NCBI RefSeq assembly: GCF_001942625.1
Contig: NZ_MLCL01000076.1
Coordinates: 1 to 64,000 of the forward strand
DNA from: Mycobacterium syngnathidarum
GTDB lineage: Bacteria; Actinomycetota; Actinomycetes; Mycobacteriales; Mycobacteriaceae
Reading direction: 5' to 3'
DNA: 64,000 nucleotides
Shown here: piece by piece, positions 1-8,339 of the stretch
Numbering within the stretch: the first letter of the stretch is position 1
How the letters are laid out: the number at the start of each line of letters is the position of its first letter
The notes under the pieces: generated by a model
What the model was told of the DNA's origin: nothing
Seen by the model: only the letters and a program-made list of their open reading frames with translations
The model's database searches: none
Translations under genes and position numbers: made by a program

Positions 1-73
1 GCACCGCGGCGGCCTTCTCCTCCGGGCTGTAACGACGCGCCGTGGGCTTCCCGGCACACTGTTCCTTCGGCAT
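1..73 (-). CDS. IS3-family transposase OrfA, N-terminal fragment
   Basis: The first 24 codons are visible, beginning MPKEQCAGKPTARRYSPEEK, then running off the window. The RRYSPEEKAAAV stretch is typical of the N-terminus of IS3 OrfA, just before its helix-turn-helix. A GAGGATGCAGGT sequence precedes the ATG. OrfA normally works with OrfB (DDE integrase) through programmed frameshifting; neither the frameshift site nor OrfB is in view. The family call rests on the short N-terminus and on the position next to an IS3-like terminus. Confidence 0.65.
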   Translation of the reverse strand, partial: MPKEQCAGKPTARRYSPEEKAAAV

Positions 74-127
74 ACCTGCATCCTCGTTTCCAAGGTCAGG
101 AGCCTCCGGGATTTCCAGGGCGATTCA
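1..127 (-). mobile_element. IS3-family insertion sequence, left-truncated by window edge
   Basis: Read on the minus strand, the element starts at 127 with a TGAATCGCCC... terminus of the kind seen at IS3-family ends. After about 54 nt it reaches a transposase OrfA start (73). The rest of the element lies outside the window. Its terminal TGA coincides exactly with the stop codon of the disrupted neighbouring gene, which places the junction at 127/128. The other inverted repeat and target duplication cannot be seen. Confidence 0.7.
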
Positions 128-457
128 CAGGTCGTAGGTCGTCAGCTTGTCCAGCCATTTGGTCATCAGGTCCCAGCGATTGTTGTCGACGAGCGCCGCG
201 GGATAGGACTTGTAAGCGGTGTGCGAAAACATCAGCGGCACGACATCGTTGAAGCCGTCGATCCGCTCAACGCCGAGGCGGTCGGCCAGCTTGCGGACCA
301 TCTCGATGCGATCGCGTTGCTCTCCGAACCGCTCGATCATGGCTTCGCGCTGCATCTCCTCGAGCTGGTCGCGAGGCACGCTGTGCATCTTGGTGACCGA
401 CTCCTCGAAGTAGTCCAAGGGTCGGTCCATGAAGGACCGCAATGCCGAATGAACCAT
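125..457 (-). pseudogene. Truncated PaaK/LuxE-like acyl-adenylating enzyme, N-terminal fragment
   Basis: About 110 residues remain. The start chosen is ATG 457, preceded by AGGGAG. The segment with FSHTAYKSYP followed by RWDLMTKWLDKL resembles the N-terminal region of phenylacetate-CoA ligase/LuxE-like adenylating enzymes. The ATP- and substrate-binding core is missing. The reading frame ends at TGA 125-127, and that TGA is the first three bases of the adjoining IS terminus, so the gene was cut by insertion. The remnant should be inactive. The family assignment is from remembered motif similarity only and is moderate. Confidence 0.5.
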
Positions 458-553
458 GCTTCGTCTCCCTCGCCTGTGACTCACCCGACGATAAAAAATC
501 GACGGTGTTTTAACGCTAGCCCAAACGCGACACCGCGCACAAGGGCCGCATCC

Positions 554-1567
554 TCAGCTAGTCGCGTGCAATGCGCTCACTAGGTCGGCGAGGTCATTGT
601 CGTCGGGTCGGTAGCCAGGGAAATAGCAGCAGACGTCGGAGGCCCAGTCGCCATAGCGCTGGTGAATCTGCTCGGCGCACTCTTCTGGAGTTCCAAGCAC
701 GCCGTACGTGCCCACCATGGCGTCGGTGATCAGTGCGCGCATCTCGGCGTACCCACCCCGTTTGGACAGCGCGTTAAGCTCGGGTTGCAGATGGCCCCAC
801 CCTTCGACGTCCAGAACCGCGGTGTAGGCCGGAGTTGATCCGTAGAACGCGATCAGCCCGGCAACCCTGTCAACAGCTTTCGCGAGGGCCTCCTCCGTCC
901 GCCCTACGGCCACCATGGCCTGGGCGACAACCTGGAATTGGGCGCGGCTGCGGCCCGACCGGTGCAGGCCGTCCGCCATGGCTGGCACCGTTCGCTCGGC
1001 GAAGTGGCGAGTGCTGTTGAACGGCATGACCAGCAGGCCGTCGGCGACCTCGGCCGCCTTGCGGGTCATCACCGGCCCCAGCGCTCCCATCAGGACCGGT
1101 GGCGGGCCGTACGTGTTGGGGCCGGGGTTGAAGTTCGGCGGCATCAACGTGTGGGTGAAGAAGTCGCCGCGAAAGTTCAACGGCGCCAGCCCCTCCCATG
1201 CCGAGAAGATGGCCTTCACGGCCGCAACCGACTCAGCGGTCCGAGCGGCGGGCCTGCCCCACTGCGAGCCGTAACGCTTCTCGATGTGCGCCTTGATCTG
1301 CGAGCCCAGACCGAGGCGGAAGCGGCCGGCGCTCACGGTCTGCAGATCGTAGGACGCGTGCGCGAGGTGCAGGGGGCTGCGCGGACCGGCGATCGCCACA
1401 TTGGTCATCAGTTCCAGCTCGGTCTCTTCGGCTGCCAACAGCAGCGGAAAGAACACATCGTGCTGTCCTTCGAACGAGAAGATCCCGTCTGCGCCGAGTC
1501 CGGCGATGGCCGCGGCACTCGCGCGGGCGCGGGCCGGTGAGCCGTCCACCTGCAGATGCACTTTCAC
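554..1567 (-). CDS. LLM-class F420-dependent oxidoreductase (TIGR03617-like)
   Basis: A protein of about 337 aa with a luciferase-like TIM-barrel pattern: VKVHLQVDGSPA at the start, then DGIFSFEGQHDVF, a QTVSAGRFRLGLGSQ segment and a late GTPEECAEQI motif. LLM proteins of this type in mycobacteria usually use coenzyme F420 for hydride transfer. GTG 1567 is chosen because the family begins with this KVHLQ strand; an ATG at 1621 would add an unrelated leader. It is divergent from the P450 gene at 1704, with a 137-bp shared promoter region containing an imperfect CACTG...CAGTG repeat at 1642-1660. The substrate is unknown. Confidence 0.8.
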   Translation of the reverse strand: MKVHLQVDGSPARARASAAAIAGLGADGIFSFEGQHDVFFPLLLAAEETELELMTNVAIAGPRSPLHLAHASYDLQTVSAGRFRLGLGSQIKAHIEKRYGSQWGRPAARTAESVAAVKAIFSAWEGLAPLNFRGDFFTHTLMPPNFNPGPNTYGPPPVLMGALGPVMTRKAAEVADGLLVMPFNSTRHFAERTVPAMADGLHRSGRSRAQFQVVAQAMVAVGRTEEALAKAVDRVAGLIAFYGSTPAYTAVLDVEGWGHLQPELNALSKRGGYAEMRALITDAMVGTYGVLGTPEECAEQIHQRYGDWASDVCCYFPGYRPDDNDLADLVSALHATS

Positions 1568-1703
1568 GAAAGCGTGTCCTTTCGTCGCGTCGGCATAGCA
1601 CACCGACAACCTCGAATCCACTCTTGTGGCCTGAACCTCATCACTGCTAAGAAATCAGTGTGGTTTTATCGCATCGGGCTGCCTGCCGGCAAGGTCTGGA
1701 CCC

Positions 1704-2951
1704 ATGACTGCCGGGATCTTCGGCAGCACGGCCGCCGACGGCCCGGAGATCCTCGCGGATCCCAACGCCTACACCGACCCCGTGCGGATGCACGCGACCC
1801 TGGCCGCGCTGAGGGCGTCGAATCCTGTCGCCTTGGTCGACACCGCGCAGTACCGGCCATTCTGGGCGATCACCAAGCATGCCGACGTGCTCGTGATCGA
1901 GCGGGCCAACGATGTCTTCGTCAACGGTCCCCGCCCCGTCCTCATGCGTACCGAGCAGGAGGACATGCAGGCTTCGGCCGGTGTCCGCACCCTGATCCAC
2001 TTGGACGACCCCCAGCACCGCGATGTTCGCGCAATCGGCGCGAACTGGTTCCGGCCCAAGGCAATGCGCATGCTGGCCGACCGCGCACAGCACCTGGCCA
2101 AAAGGTTCGTCGACACCATGGCGGCCGAGGGGCCCGAGTGCGATTTCGTCCAGCAGGTCGCGGTCAACTATCCGCTCTACATGATCATGACGCTGCTGGG
2201 CGTCCCCGAGTCCGACTTCGGGTTCATGCTCAGGCTGACGCAGGAACTCGTCGGATCGGAGGACTCCGAGTTCCAACGCAGCGCCACCGACGCCGAGCAG
2301 ATGACGGCGCTGCTGGAGATGTTCGAGTACTTCACGGCGCTGACCGCCGCCAGGCGGGCGAACCCGACCGAGGACCTGGCCTCGGCCATCGCCAACGCGA
2401 CGATCAACGGTGAACCGTTGGGTGACATCGACACCGTGTCCTACTACCTGATCATCGCCACGGCGGGGCACGACACCACCAGCGCTGTCATCTCGGGCGG
2501 CATGCACGCCCTGGTCGAGCATCCCGAGCAACGCGAGCGGCTGCATGCCGACCCCGGCTTGATGGGGACGGCCACCGAAGAGATGATCCGCTGGGTCAGC
2601 CCCGTCACCGGGATGATGCGTACCGCCACCACCGATACGGCGGTGCGCGGTGTGCCGATCTCCGCCGGAGAATCCGTGCTGCTGTCCTACGTTTCAGCGA
2701 ACCGCGACGAAGACGTGTTCAGCGATTCGGATGTCTTCGATGTTGGGCGTGATCCCAACAGGCACTTGGCCTTCGGACACGGCGTGCACTTCTGCCTGGG
2801 CGCCGCGCTGGCGCGGTTGGAGATCAACAGCTTCTTCAGCGAGCTCATCCCGCGGCTGGCCTCGGTCGAACTGGCCGGGACCCCAGAGCTGACCGCCACC
2901 ACCTTCGTGGGTGGCCTCAAACACCTGCCGATCCGATACCGAGTGAAGTGA
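1704..2951 (+). CDS. Cytochrome P450
   Basis: The 415-aa soluble bacterial P450 carries all the landmarks: the I-helix AGHDTTS at residues 254-260 for oxygen activation, the K-helix E293-x-x-R296, and the haem loop FGHGVHFCLG with the thiolate ligand Cys364. It resembles the CYP125/142/124-like mycobacterial group that hydroxylates sterol side chains, terpenes or fatty chains, but no subfamily can be fixed by eye. It heads an operon with an enoyl-CoA hydratase (7 bp downstream) and an SDR, suggesting oxidation of an aliphatic or side-chain substrate. No ferredoxin gene is adjacent, so redox partners must be encoded elsewhere. Confidence 0.92.
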   Translation: MTAGIFGSTAADGPEILADPNAYTDPVRMHATLAALRASNPVALVDTAQYRPFWAITKHADVLVIERANDVFVNGPRPVLMRTEQEDMQASAGVRTLIHLDDPQHRDVRAIGANWFRPKAMRMLADRAQHLAKRFVDTMAAEGPECDFVQQVAVNYPLYMIMTLLGVPESDFGFMLRLTQELVGSEDSEFQRSATDAEQMTALLEMFEYFTALTAARRANPTEDLASAIANATINGEPLGDIDTVSYYLIIATAGHDTTSAVISGGMHALVEHPEQRERLHADPGLMGTATEEMIRWVSPVTGMMRTATTDTAVRGVPISAGESVLLSYVSANRDEDVFSDSDVFDVGRDPNRHLAFGHGVHFCLGAALARLEINSFFSELIPRLASVELAGTPELTATTFVGGLKHLPIRYRVK

Positions 2952-2958
2952 GCCGTCG

Positions 2959-3744
2959 ATGACAGCCACGTTGAGGACCGAACAGCACGGCGCCGTGCGC
3001 GTGTTGACCATCGATCGGCCCGAGGCCAAGAACGCGATGCACGGCGAGTTGCGTGCGGCCCTTCGTGCGGCGATGACCGAGGCCGACCGCGACGGCGCGG
3101 TGCACGCCGTCATCCTGACGGGGGTCGACCCCGTCTTCAGCGCGGGTGTCGATTTCAAGCGGCTCGAGCGGAGTCCCGACGAGACCGGCAGCCCGCTCGA
3201 TCCCACCCCAGCGGCCGTCGTGCGGGCCATGCGTAAGCCGGTCATCTGCGCCGTCAACGGCGTGTGCGTGTCCGGCGCCCTCGAAGTCGCCTTGAGTTGC
3301 TCGTTCATCATCGCCTCCGAACGCGCGCGGTTCGCCGACACCCACGCCCTGCTCGGCGTGGTGCCCACCTGGGGACTGACCGCATTGCTGCCGCGCGCCG
3401 TCGGTGTCCGCAAAGCCCGCGAGATGTCGGTGACCGGCGCATTCGTCGATGCCGAGGAGGCGCTGCGCATCGGGTTGGTCAACCATGTGCTCCCCCACGA
3501 TCAGCTGCTGCCCTACACGCTCGATCTGGCCGCACGGATACCCGGCAGCGCTGCCGTCGCTGACATGCTCAGGCTGTACCGCAGCGGCGAGGATCTGTCC
3601 TTGGCCGGGGCGTTGGCTCTGGAGACCACCAGCAGCATCGGCCGCACCTATGACCTGACGGCGTTCACTGCCGCGGGCAGTAAGGCCTCCGCCCGCCAGC
3701 GCGACCACCGGCCACCGGCCAGTGATGAAGGGAACTCACTGTGA
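2959..3744 (+). CDS. Enoyl-CoA hydratase/isomerase family protein
   Basis: The 261-aa crotonase-fold protein has an oxyanion-hole segment FSAGVDFKRLE (around residues 59-69) and a second one, NGVCVSGALEVAL. The first catalytic Glu (in GALEVAL) is present. The region where classical hydratases carry the second Glu reads THALLGVVPTWG, without a Glu, so the reaction may be isomerisation, hydrolysis or another crotonase chemistry rather than hydration. It lies 7 bp after the P450 gene and overlaps the following SDR by 4 bp (GTGA), so the three genes are almost certainly co-transcribed. Confidence 0.88.
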   Translation: MTATLRTEQHGAVRVLTIDRPEAKNAMHGELRAALRAAMTEADRDGAVHAVILTGVDPVFSAGVDFKRLERSPDETGSPLDPTPAAVVRAMRKPVICAVNGVCVSGALEVALSCSFIIASERARFADTHALLGVVPTWGLTALLPRAVGVRKAREMSVTGAFVDAEEALRIGLVNHVLPHDQLLPYTLDLAARIPGSAAVADMLRLYRSGEDLSLAGALALETTSSIGRTYDLTAFTAAGSKASARQRDHRPPASDEGNSL

Positions 3745-4571
3745 CACAGCGGTTTACCGGCCGACGCGCCATCGTGACCGGAGCCAGCCGGGGCATCGGG
3801 GCCGGTATCGCGCAGCGCCTGTGCGCCGAAGGCGCCGATGTCGTCCTGGTGGCGCGCACCCTCGAGACCTCCGACGGGACCGGCGGCAGCCTGCACGAGA
3901 CCCAGCAGCTCTGCGAGAAATACGGCACCACGGTCGGGATTGTCGTCGCCGACATCACCGATGACGCCGACCGCTCCCGGGTCATCCCCGAGGCGACGGC
4001 GATTCTCGGCGGCCCGATCGACATCCTCGTCAACAATGCGGCCGCCGCCACGACCGCCCCGATCACCGAGATCACGCCCACTCAGCAGCGACTCGCCTAC
4101 GAAGCCAACGTCATTGCTCCCCTGGCGCTCGCCCAAACGGTCATACCGGCGATGCGCGAATCGGGTCAAGGTTGGATCGTCAACCTGACCAGCGTGGGTG
4201 CCACCGTCGTCGAGGGACCGCCGTTCTATCTCGGCCCGCAAGGCTCCACGATGGAGATCTACGGTGCCACCAAGGCCGCGCTCAACCGCACGACGGCCGG
4301 GCTGGCCGGTGACCTGTACGGTACCGGGATCCGCGTCAACGCGGTCGGCCCGCGCGTGGCGGTCATGAGCGACGGTTTCGCCGAGTTGATGGGGGACGCG
4401 CTGCCGGCCGAGTTCTTCGAGTCCATCGAGGAAATCGTCGAAGCCGTTGTTGCACTGTGCGACTGCGACAGTGAAACCACCGGGAAGATCCGGTACAGCT
4501 TGGACCTAATCGAGCAGTGGAAGCTCGATGTCCGCGAGCTGGACGGTTCGCCACGAGTCGGGGGCCAGTAG
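3741..4571 (+). CDS. SDR-family oxidoreductase
   Basis: A 276-aa Rossmann-fold short-chain dehydrogenase. The nucleotide-binding motif TGASRGIG is at 13-20, NNAA near 98-101, and the catalytic pair Y174-x-x-x-K178 is in MEIYGATKAAL. Unusually, about 20 residues separate the NLTSV catalytic-Ser region from Tyr174. The GTG start overlaps the stop of the enoyl-CoA hydratase gene, making it third in the P450 operon. It probably oxidises or reduces a hydroxyl or keto group of the pathway intermediate; direction and substrate are unknown. Confidence 0.88.
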   Translation: MTQRFTGRRAIVTGASRGIGAGIAQRLCAEGADVVLVARTLETSDGTGGSLHETQQLCEKYGTTVGIVVADITDDADRSRVIPEATAILGGPIDILVNNAAAATTAPITEITPTQQRLAYEANVIAPLALAQTVIPAMRESGQGWIVNLTSVGATVVEGPPFYLGPQGSTMEIYGATKAALNRTTAGLAGDLYGTGIRVNAVGPRVAVMSDGFAELMGDALPAEFFESIEEIVEAVVALCDCDSETTGKIRYSLDLIEQWKLDVRELDGSPRVGGQ

Positions 4572-4742
4572 TAGAGATGCCGTTCACCTGGAAGGTCATA
4601 TCTGGAGTACAAGAAAATACGTCGAGCATCCACCGTTGGCAGAGATCGATGCGAGCCGTACATGGCCATGCGGAAATGGGCCACCCAGTTCTACGAGGTT
4701 CCCCTGTGGACACCGCGCGCACCGCGGACGTGTCACATCAAG

Positions 4743-5585
4743 TCATCGCGATCGGGCCATCCTCACAGTGTCGAGTGGCCTCATGGCCGCAGTCACCCCT
4801 CCGTCGCAGATGATGTCGACGCCGGTGAGGTATCCGGGCTTGTCTCCGGCACTGAACGCGAGCAGCTCGGCGATCTCCCCGGGCTGGCCGAACCGTTTGA
4901 GGGCACTGCGCTCGGCCAGCGTGCCCGCCCCGGCGCCTTCCTCGAGTTTGCCCATCGCCGTGTCGAACGATCCGGGAGACACCGAGAGGACCCGCGCTCC
5001 CTTCTCACCGAATCGTGTGGCCATCGCCGCGCTGTACCAGATGACGAAGTTCTTGCTGAGTACGTAGGCGATCTGTGGCTGCCATGTGCGGGGTATGCGA
5101 TTGCAGGATGACAGCAGATCCCGATAGAAGCGGTCCCGGTCTTGCAACGCGCGCTTGTAGCGCCGCGTGGGGGCCGCGAGACCCGGCAGCTGGTGTCCGG
5201 CAACGGAAGCCACATTGACCACCGCCATACCGGGCTGGGCGATGCCGAGAAATGCCTCGTTGACGAGCACGGTACCGAGCGCGTTGATTCGCAGGATCAT
5301 CTCGGCGGACCCCATGCTGGGGCTCACCCCCGCAGTGTGGACGACCGACATCACGGTGCCGAGCTGCTGTGCCTGCTCGACCAGCTGACGCACCGATGCT
5401 GGATCGGTGATATCACACGTGGCCGTAGCACAGTCGACGCCTGAAGCGTTCAGGTCGCGCTGTGCCGAAGCCAGGCGGGCGGCATCGACGTCACAGATCA
5501 GCACGGCGCAGTCCCGTCCGATGACCCGCGCTGCGGCCAGCCCCATTCCCCCTGCCCCGCCGGTGACGACGGCAATCTTCACCAT
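4743..5585 (-). CDS. SDR-family oxidoreductase
   Basis: About 280 aa from ATG 5585 (MVKIAVVTGGAGGMG); an in-frame ATG at 5597 adds only four residues. TGGAGGMG lies at 8-15 and the catalytic Y174-x-x-x-K178 in IAYVLSKNF. A 30-residue insert rich in Arg/Lys (RRYKRALQDRDRFYRDLL) precedes the active-site Tyr, longer than usual for the family and perhaps part of the substrate lid. The gene converges on the P450-ECH-SDR operon. It is separated from the next minus-strand gene by 451 bp, so it probably has its own promoter. Confidence 0.86.
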   Translation of the reverse strand: MVKIAVVTGGAGGMGLAAARVIGRDCAVLICDVDAARLASAQRDLNASGVDCATATCDITDPASVRQLVEQAQQLGTVMSVVHTAGVSPSMGSAEMILRINALGTVLVNEAFLGIAQPGMAVVNVASVAGHQLPGLAAPTRRYKRALQDRDRFYRDLLSSCNRIPRTWQPQIAYVLSKNFVIWYSAAMATRFGEKGARVLSVSPGSFDTAMGKLEEGAGAGTLAERSALKRFGQPGEIAELLAFSAGDKPGYLTGVDIICDGGVTAAMRPLDTVRMARSR

Positions 5586-6036
5586 GATCAGGTCCACCCT
5601 CCAGCTGCCGGGATTGAGCAGGACGCGGCAAACATGATCTCACCGATGCCAGGACGTCCATTCAGCTTGCACAACAGCGGTTTAGGGCCTCGCGGGCGAG
5701 CACAGTATTCGAGCACCGCCGAGTCTAGGTTTGCGGCGCATGGCGGCTTTAACCGCAAAAGTTCCCCGAGTGCCACGATCTGCCCTCTCGATCGTGGGCG
5801 AGTGTAACCAGACCTGTCGCCCCATCTTCGGGTGAAACCAAGAATCGGCGGACCACCTTCGTGTGATAGACGACGCGCATGAAGTGTTCAATTCCCGCGA
5901 TTGCACCTATTAAAACACCATTGCAGTCTTAAAGTTGAGAGCCCGCCGGCGCGGTGCCGTCAGCAGCCGGAGCGGCACCGACCGAGATCAATCGTCCGTC
6001 GCCGCGATCTGTACCTTGGCGGTAGCACGTACATCG
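5586..6036. other. Intergenic region, no gene recognised
   Basis: This 451-bp stretch lies between two minus-strand genes. The short ORFs inside it have no ribosome-binding site and no recognisable sequence. A locally A+T-rich stretch around 5905-5935 contains TTAAAACACC, which recurs in opposite orientation at about 505-515 upstream of the truncated gene. It could belong to a promoter for the SDR at 5585, but the distance (over 300 bp) is long. Confidence 0.4.
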
Positions 6037-6954
6037 TCAAAGTAATTCACACAACAAGTCGATGGTGCGGGTCTTGGATGTTGTGCGTTCGGCTTTGTCG
6101 CGTCCTACGGCGACGGGTTGGACCCAGATGTCGGTGGCGCCGGCGTCGAGGAGGTGTTGCAGTTGTGTGCGGACCGATGCTTCGTTGCCGACGATGGCGA
6201 TGTCGGCGGGTGTTGTACCGCCACCAATTTCGATGATGCGCTTGTAGTTTGGCATCGTCGCATAAATTCCGGCCGTGTCGGCGATCGCCGAGCGAGCTTT
6301 GGCTTCGTCGTCGTGGACAGCGACTGGAAGCCCAGCAACGATGCGGGGGGCGGGCCGTCCTGCCGCCTGCGCCGCCGCGGTGATCGTCGGTGCGATCTGC
6401 GATTCGATGGCTTTCGCCGAGGCCATCCACAGCACGGTGCCGTCGGCGATGGCGCCGGCGATGCGCAACATCCGCGGTGATAGCGCCGACAACAACACCG
6501 GCACCGGGTGCTGCGGGGCCGGGCCTCCGACCGCGTGGGCACTCCAGTCGACGCCGGTGACGTTGACCGGCTTCCCATGCAGGACCGCCGTGAGGATGGA
6601 CAGGTATTCCTCAGTGTTACGGCCGGGGTGAGCGTAGGACAAACCGTACATGCCCTCGACGACCGCGGCGTGCGAAGGCCCGAGCCCGAAGGTGAACCCG
6701 GGGCGGCCCATGGCGTTTGCGGCCGCGATCACCCTGTGGGCCTGCATCAGCGGATGACACGGGTAGGTCTGCAGCACGGCAGTGCCCAGCTCGATGCGGC
6801 TGGTCTCCCGCCCGGCAATCGCCATGGAGACCAAAGGATCTGCGGTGACATTGCTGGCATACCACAGCGACGTGAACCCCTGTTGCTCGGCGAGCTCGGC
6901 CTGGCGTGCCACGCCGTCGGTCGTGGCGGCTCCGCCGGTGAGGCCGATGCGCAT
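6037..6954 (-). CDS. LLM-class F420-dependent oxidoreductase (TIGR03564-like)
   Basis: A 305-aa luciferase-like monooxygenase/F420 oxidoreductase starting MRIGLTGGAATTDGV. FTSLWYASN, RIELGTAVLQTYPCHP and FTFGLGPSHAAVVEGMYG are typical of the actinobacterial F420-binding LLM clade. Its ATG overlaps the stop of the CMD-family gene upstream by 1 bp, so it is the last gene of the operon that begins with the P450 at 10577. It probably performs an F420-dependent redox step on a product of that P450 or dioxygenase. Confidence 0.86.
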   Translation of the reverse strand: MRIGLTGGAATTDGVARQAELAEQQGFTSLWYASNVTADPLVSMAIAGRETSRIELGTAVLQTYPCHPLMQAHRVIAAANAMGRPGFTFGLGPSHAAVVEGMYGLSYAHPGRNTEEYLSILTAVLHGKPVNVTGVDWSAHAVGGPAPQHPVPVLLSALSPRMLRIAGAIADGTVLWMASAKAIESQIAPTITAAAQAAGRPAPRIVAGLPVAVHDDEAKARSAIADTAGIYATMPNYKRIIEIGGGTTPADIAIVGNEASVRTQLQHLLDAGATDIWVQPVAVGRDKAERTTSKTRTIDLLCELL

Positions 6955-7562
6955 CAGTGTTCCGGTCCGAAGAGTTGCTCGTATCGGCTCATCAGCTCGG
7001 GGATGTCGTCGTCCATGGCCAACTCGAAGGACTTGAACAGCCGCGCCAGGATGTCATATCCGCCTGCGGTGAAGATCAGGTCGAGCACTTGGCGGACGTC
7101 AAACTCGGTGGACAAGATCTGCCAGGTAGGTGTGGTGATCCCACCGTCGATGATCATTTCGTCGACGGCCCGCAGTAACGCCGCCTCGAACTCACTCCAC
7201 AGCGGTGAGTCTGGGCCGTAGGCGACGCGGCCCACCTCTTCGTCGGTGATGCCCGCGTCGCGGGCGACGAAGAGGTGTTGGTACCACTCGTAACTGGACT
7301 GCCGCACCGCGGCGACCCGCATCACCACAAGCTCACGCTGCCGCTCGCTCAGTGTAGTGCCCAGCAGCAGGTGGCCGTTGAACGTGAAATAGGCCCGGGC
7401 GAGGTCGGGGTGATGGGCCAGGGTGCCTAGTGTGTTGAGCGCTTTCGGCCGATCTTTTGTCGGCAGCGGTTCATGCCGGGGATTGGCTGGGCGCAGCGCG
7501 GCCATCGCCGTGCGGAACTCTTCGGAGAACTCGCGCGGCGGAACCGGATCTATTCGTGCCAT
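6954..7562 (-). CDS. Carboxymuconolactone decarboxylase (CMD) family protein
   Basis: A 202-aa all-helical CMD/AhpD-fold protein. The diagnostic segment is LSERQRELVVMRVAAVRQSS followed by YEWYQHLFVARDAGITDEEV. The CxxC pair of AhpD peroxidases is absent, as in the RSxYEWxQH subgroup, so thiol peroxidase activity is not expected. A lactone or keto-acid processing role, or an accessory one, is possible. It sits 6 bp after the SDR at 7569-8339 and overlaps the LLM gene, in the middle of the TetR-controlled operon. Confidence 0.85.
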   Translation of the reverse strand: MARIDPVPPREFSEEFRTAMAALRPANPRHEPLPTKDRPKALNTLGTLAHHPDLARAYFTFNGHLLLGTTLSERQRELVVMRVAAVRQSSYEWYQHLFVARDAGITDEEVGRVAYGPDSPLWSEFEAALLRAVDEMIIDGGITTPTWQILSTEFDVRQVLDLIFTAGGYDILARLFKSFELAMDDDIPELMSRYEQLFGPEH

Positions 7563-7568
7563 GACTTT

Positions 7569-8339
7569 CTACAGAACCCTTCCTCCGTTGACGCCGAGCA
7601 CTTGGCCGGTGATGTAGCCGGCGTCCTGCGAGCACAGAAACGCGCACGCCGCGGCGACATCGTCGGGCTGCCCGATACGGCGCACCGGCGTCTTGGCTTC
7701 GGCGGCGTCGACGCCGGGGCCCAGGAAACCCCGGTCTTCGCTGCGCCGCAGCATGGGTGTGTCGATGAACCCCGGGGGAATCGTGTTGACGGTGATACCC
7801 CGCGGGCCGAGTTCTTGGGCAAGGGCTTTGGTGAATCCGACGACGCCCGCCTTGGCCGCGGAGTAGTGCACCATGAGGGGATTGCCGGTTTGCGCGCTCG
7901 AGGACGAGATGTTGACGATGCGGCCCCACCCAGCGTCGAGCATGTGCGGGACGATGGCTTGGCAGCAGTCGAAGACTCCTGTCAGGTTGACCGCGAGAAT
8001 CTGTTGCCAGCTTTGCGCCGTGATCGCCTGAAACTTTTCAAAGCCGTCGAGACCCGCGCTGTTGACCAGGATCGTCGGCGGGCCGAGCTGACGTGCCGTT
8101 TCGTCGATTGCCGCATCGATGCGACTCCGGTCGGTGACGTCGACGTGCGCGGCGATCGCTCGACCGCCCGCAGCCACCAGCTTGTCCGCTGCGGTGGTCG
8201 CGCCGGTGTGATCGAGGTCGAAGATGGCCACGGCGGCGCCTTCGATGCTGAGTCGCTGGGCGATCGCCACCCCGATACCCGACGCGCCGCCGGTGACGAT
8301 GGCTGTGGGCGGCTCGTCCCAGTAGGAAACGGTACTCAT
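7569..8339 (-). CDS. SDR-family oxidoreductase
   Basis: A 256-aa short-chain dehydrogenase with TGGASGIG at 16-23, NSAG near 93-96, a run of serines NISSSSAQ around 143-150 and catalytic Y159-x-x-x-K163. It is visibly a paralogue of the SDR at 11427 (shared SSSSAQ-G signature and a GYITGQVLGVNGG-type C-terminus). Both lie either side of the TetR gene and may act on stereoisomers or successive intermediates of one pathway. Its ATG overlaps the stop of the TauD-like gene. Confidence 0.9.
   Translation of the reverse strand: MSTVSYWDEPPTAIVTGGASGIGVAIAQRLSIEGAAVAIFDLDHTGATTAADKLVAAGGRAIAAHVDVTDRSRIDAAIDETARQLGPPTILVNSAGLDGFEKFQAITAQSWQQILAVNLTGVFDCCQAIVPHMLDAGWGRIVNISSSSAQTGNPLMVHYSAAKAGVVGFTKALAQELGPRGITVNTIPPGFIDTPMLRRSEDRGFLGPGVDAAEAKTPVRRIGQPDDVAAACAFLCSQDAGYITGQVLGVNGGRVL

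Noticed and set aside
45..62. GTGTGCCGGGAAG, 13 nt shared with the methyltransferase leader, inside the transposase fragment.
   Set aside because: It encodes the ordinary OrfA residues QCAGKPT, lacks the following YCTGGTCGGC and the -10 spacing; taken as chance.
1642..1660. CACTG...CAGTG inverted repeat between the LLM and P450 genes.
   Set aside because: Arms of only 5 bp with a 9-bp spacer and no second copy; too weak to call an operator.
5588..5776. A 62-codon minus-strand ORF upstream of the SDR at 5585.
   Set aside because: No ribosome-binding site and no recognisable sequence.
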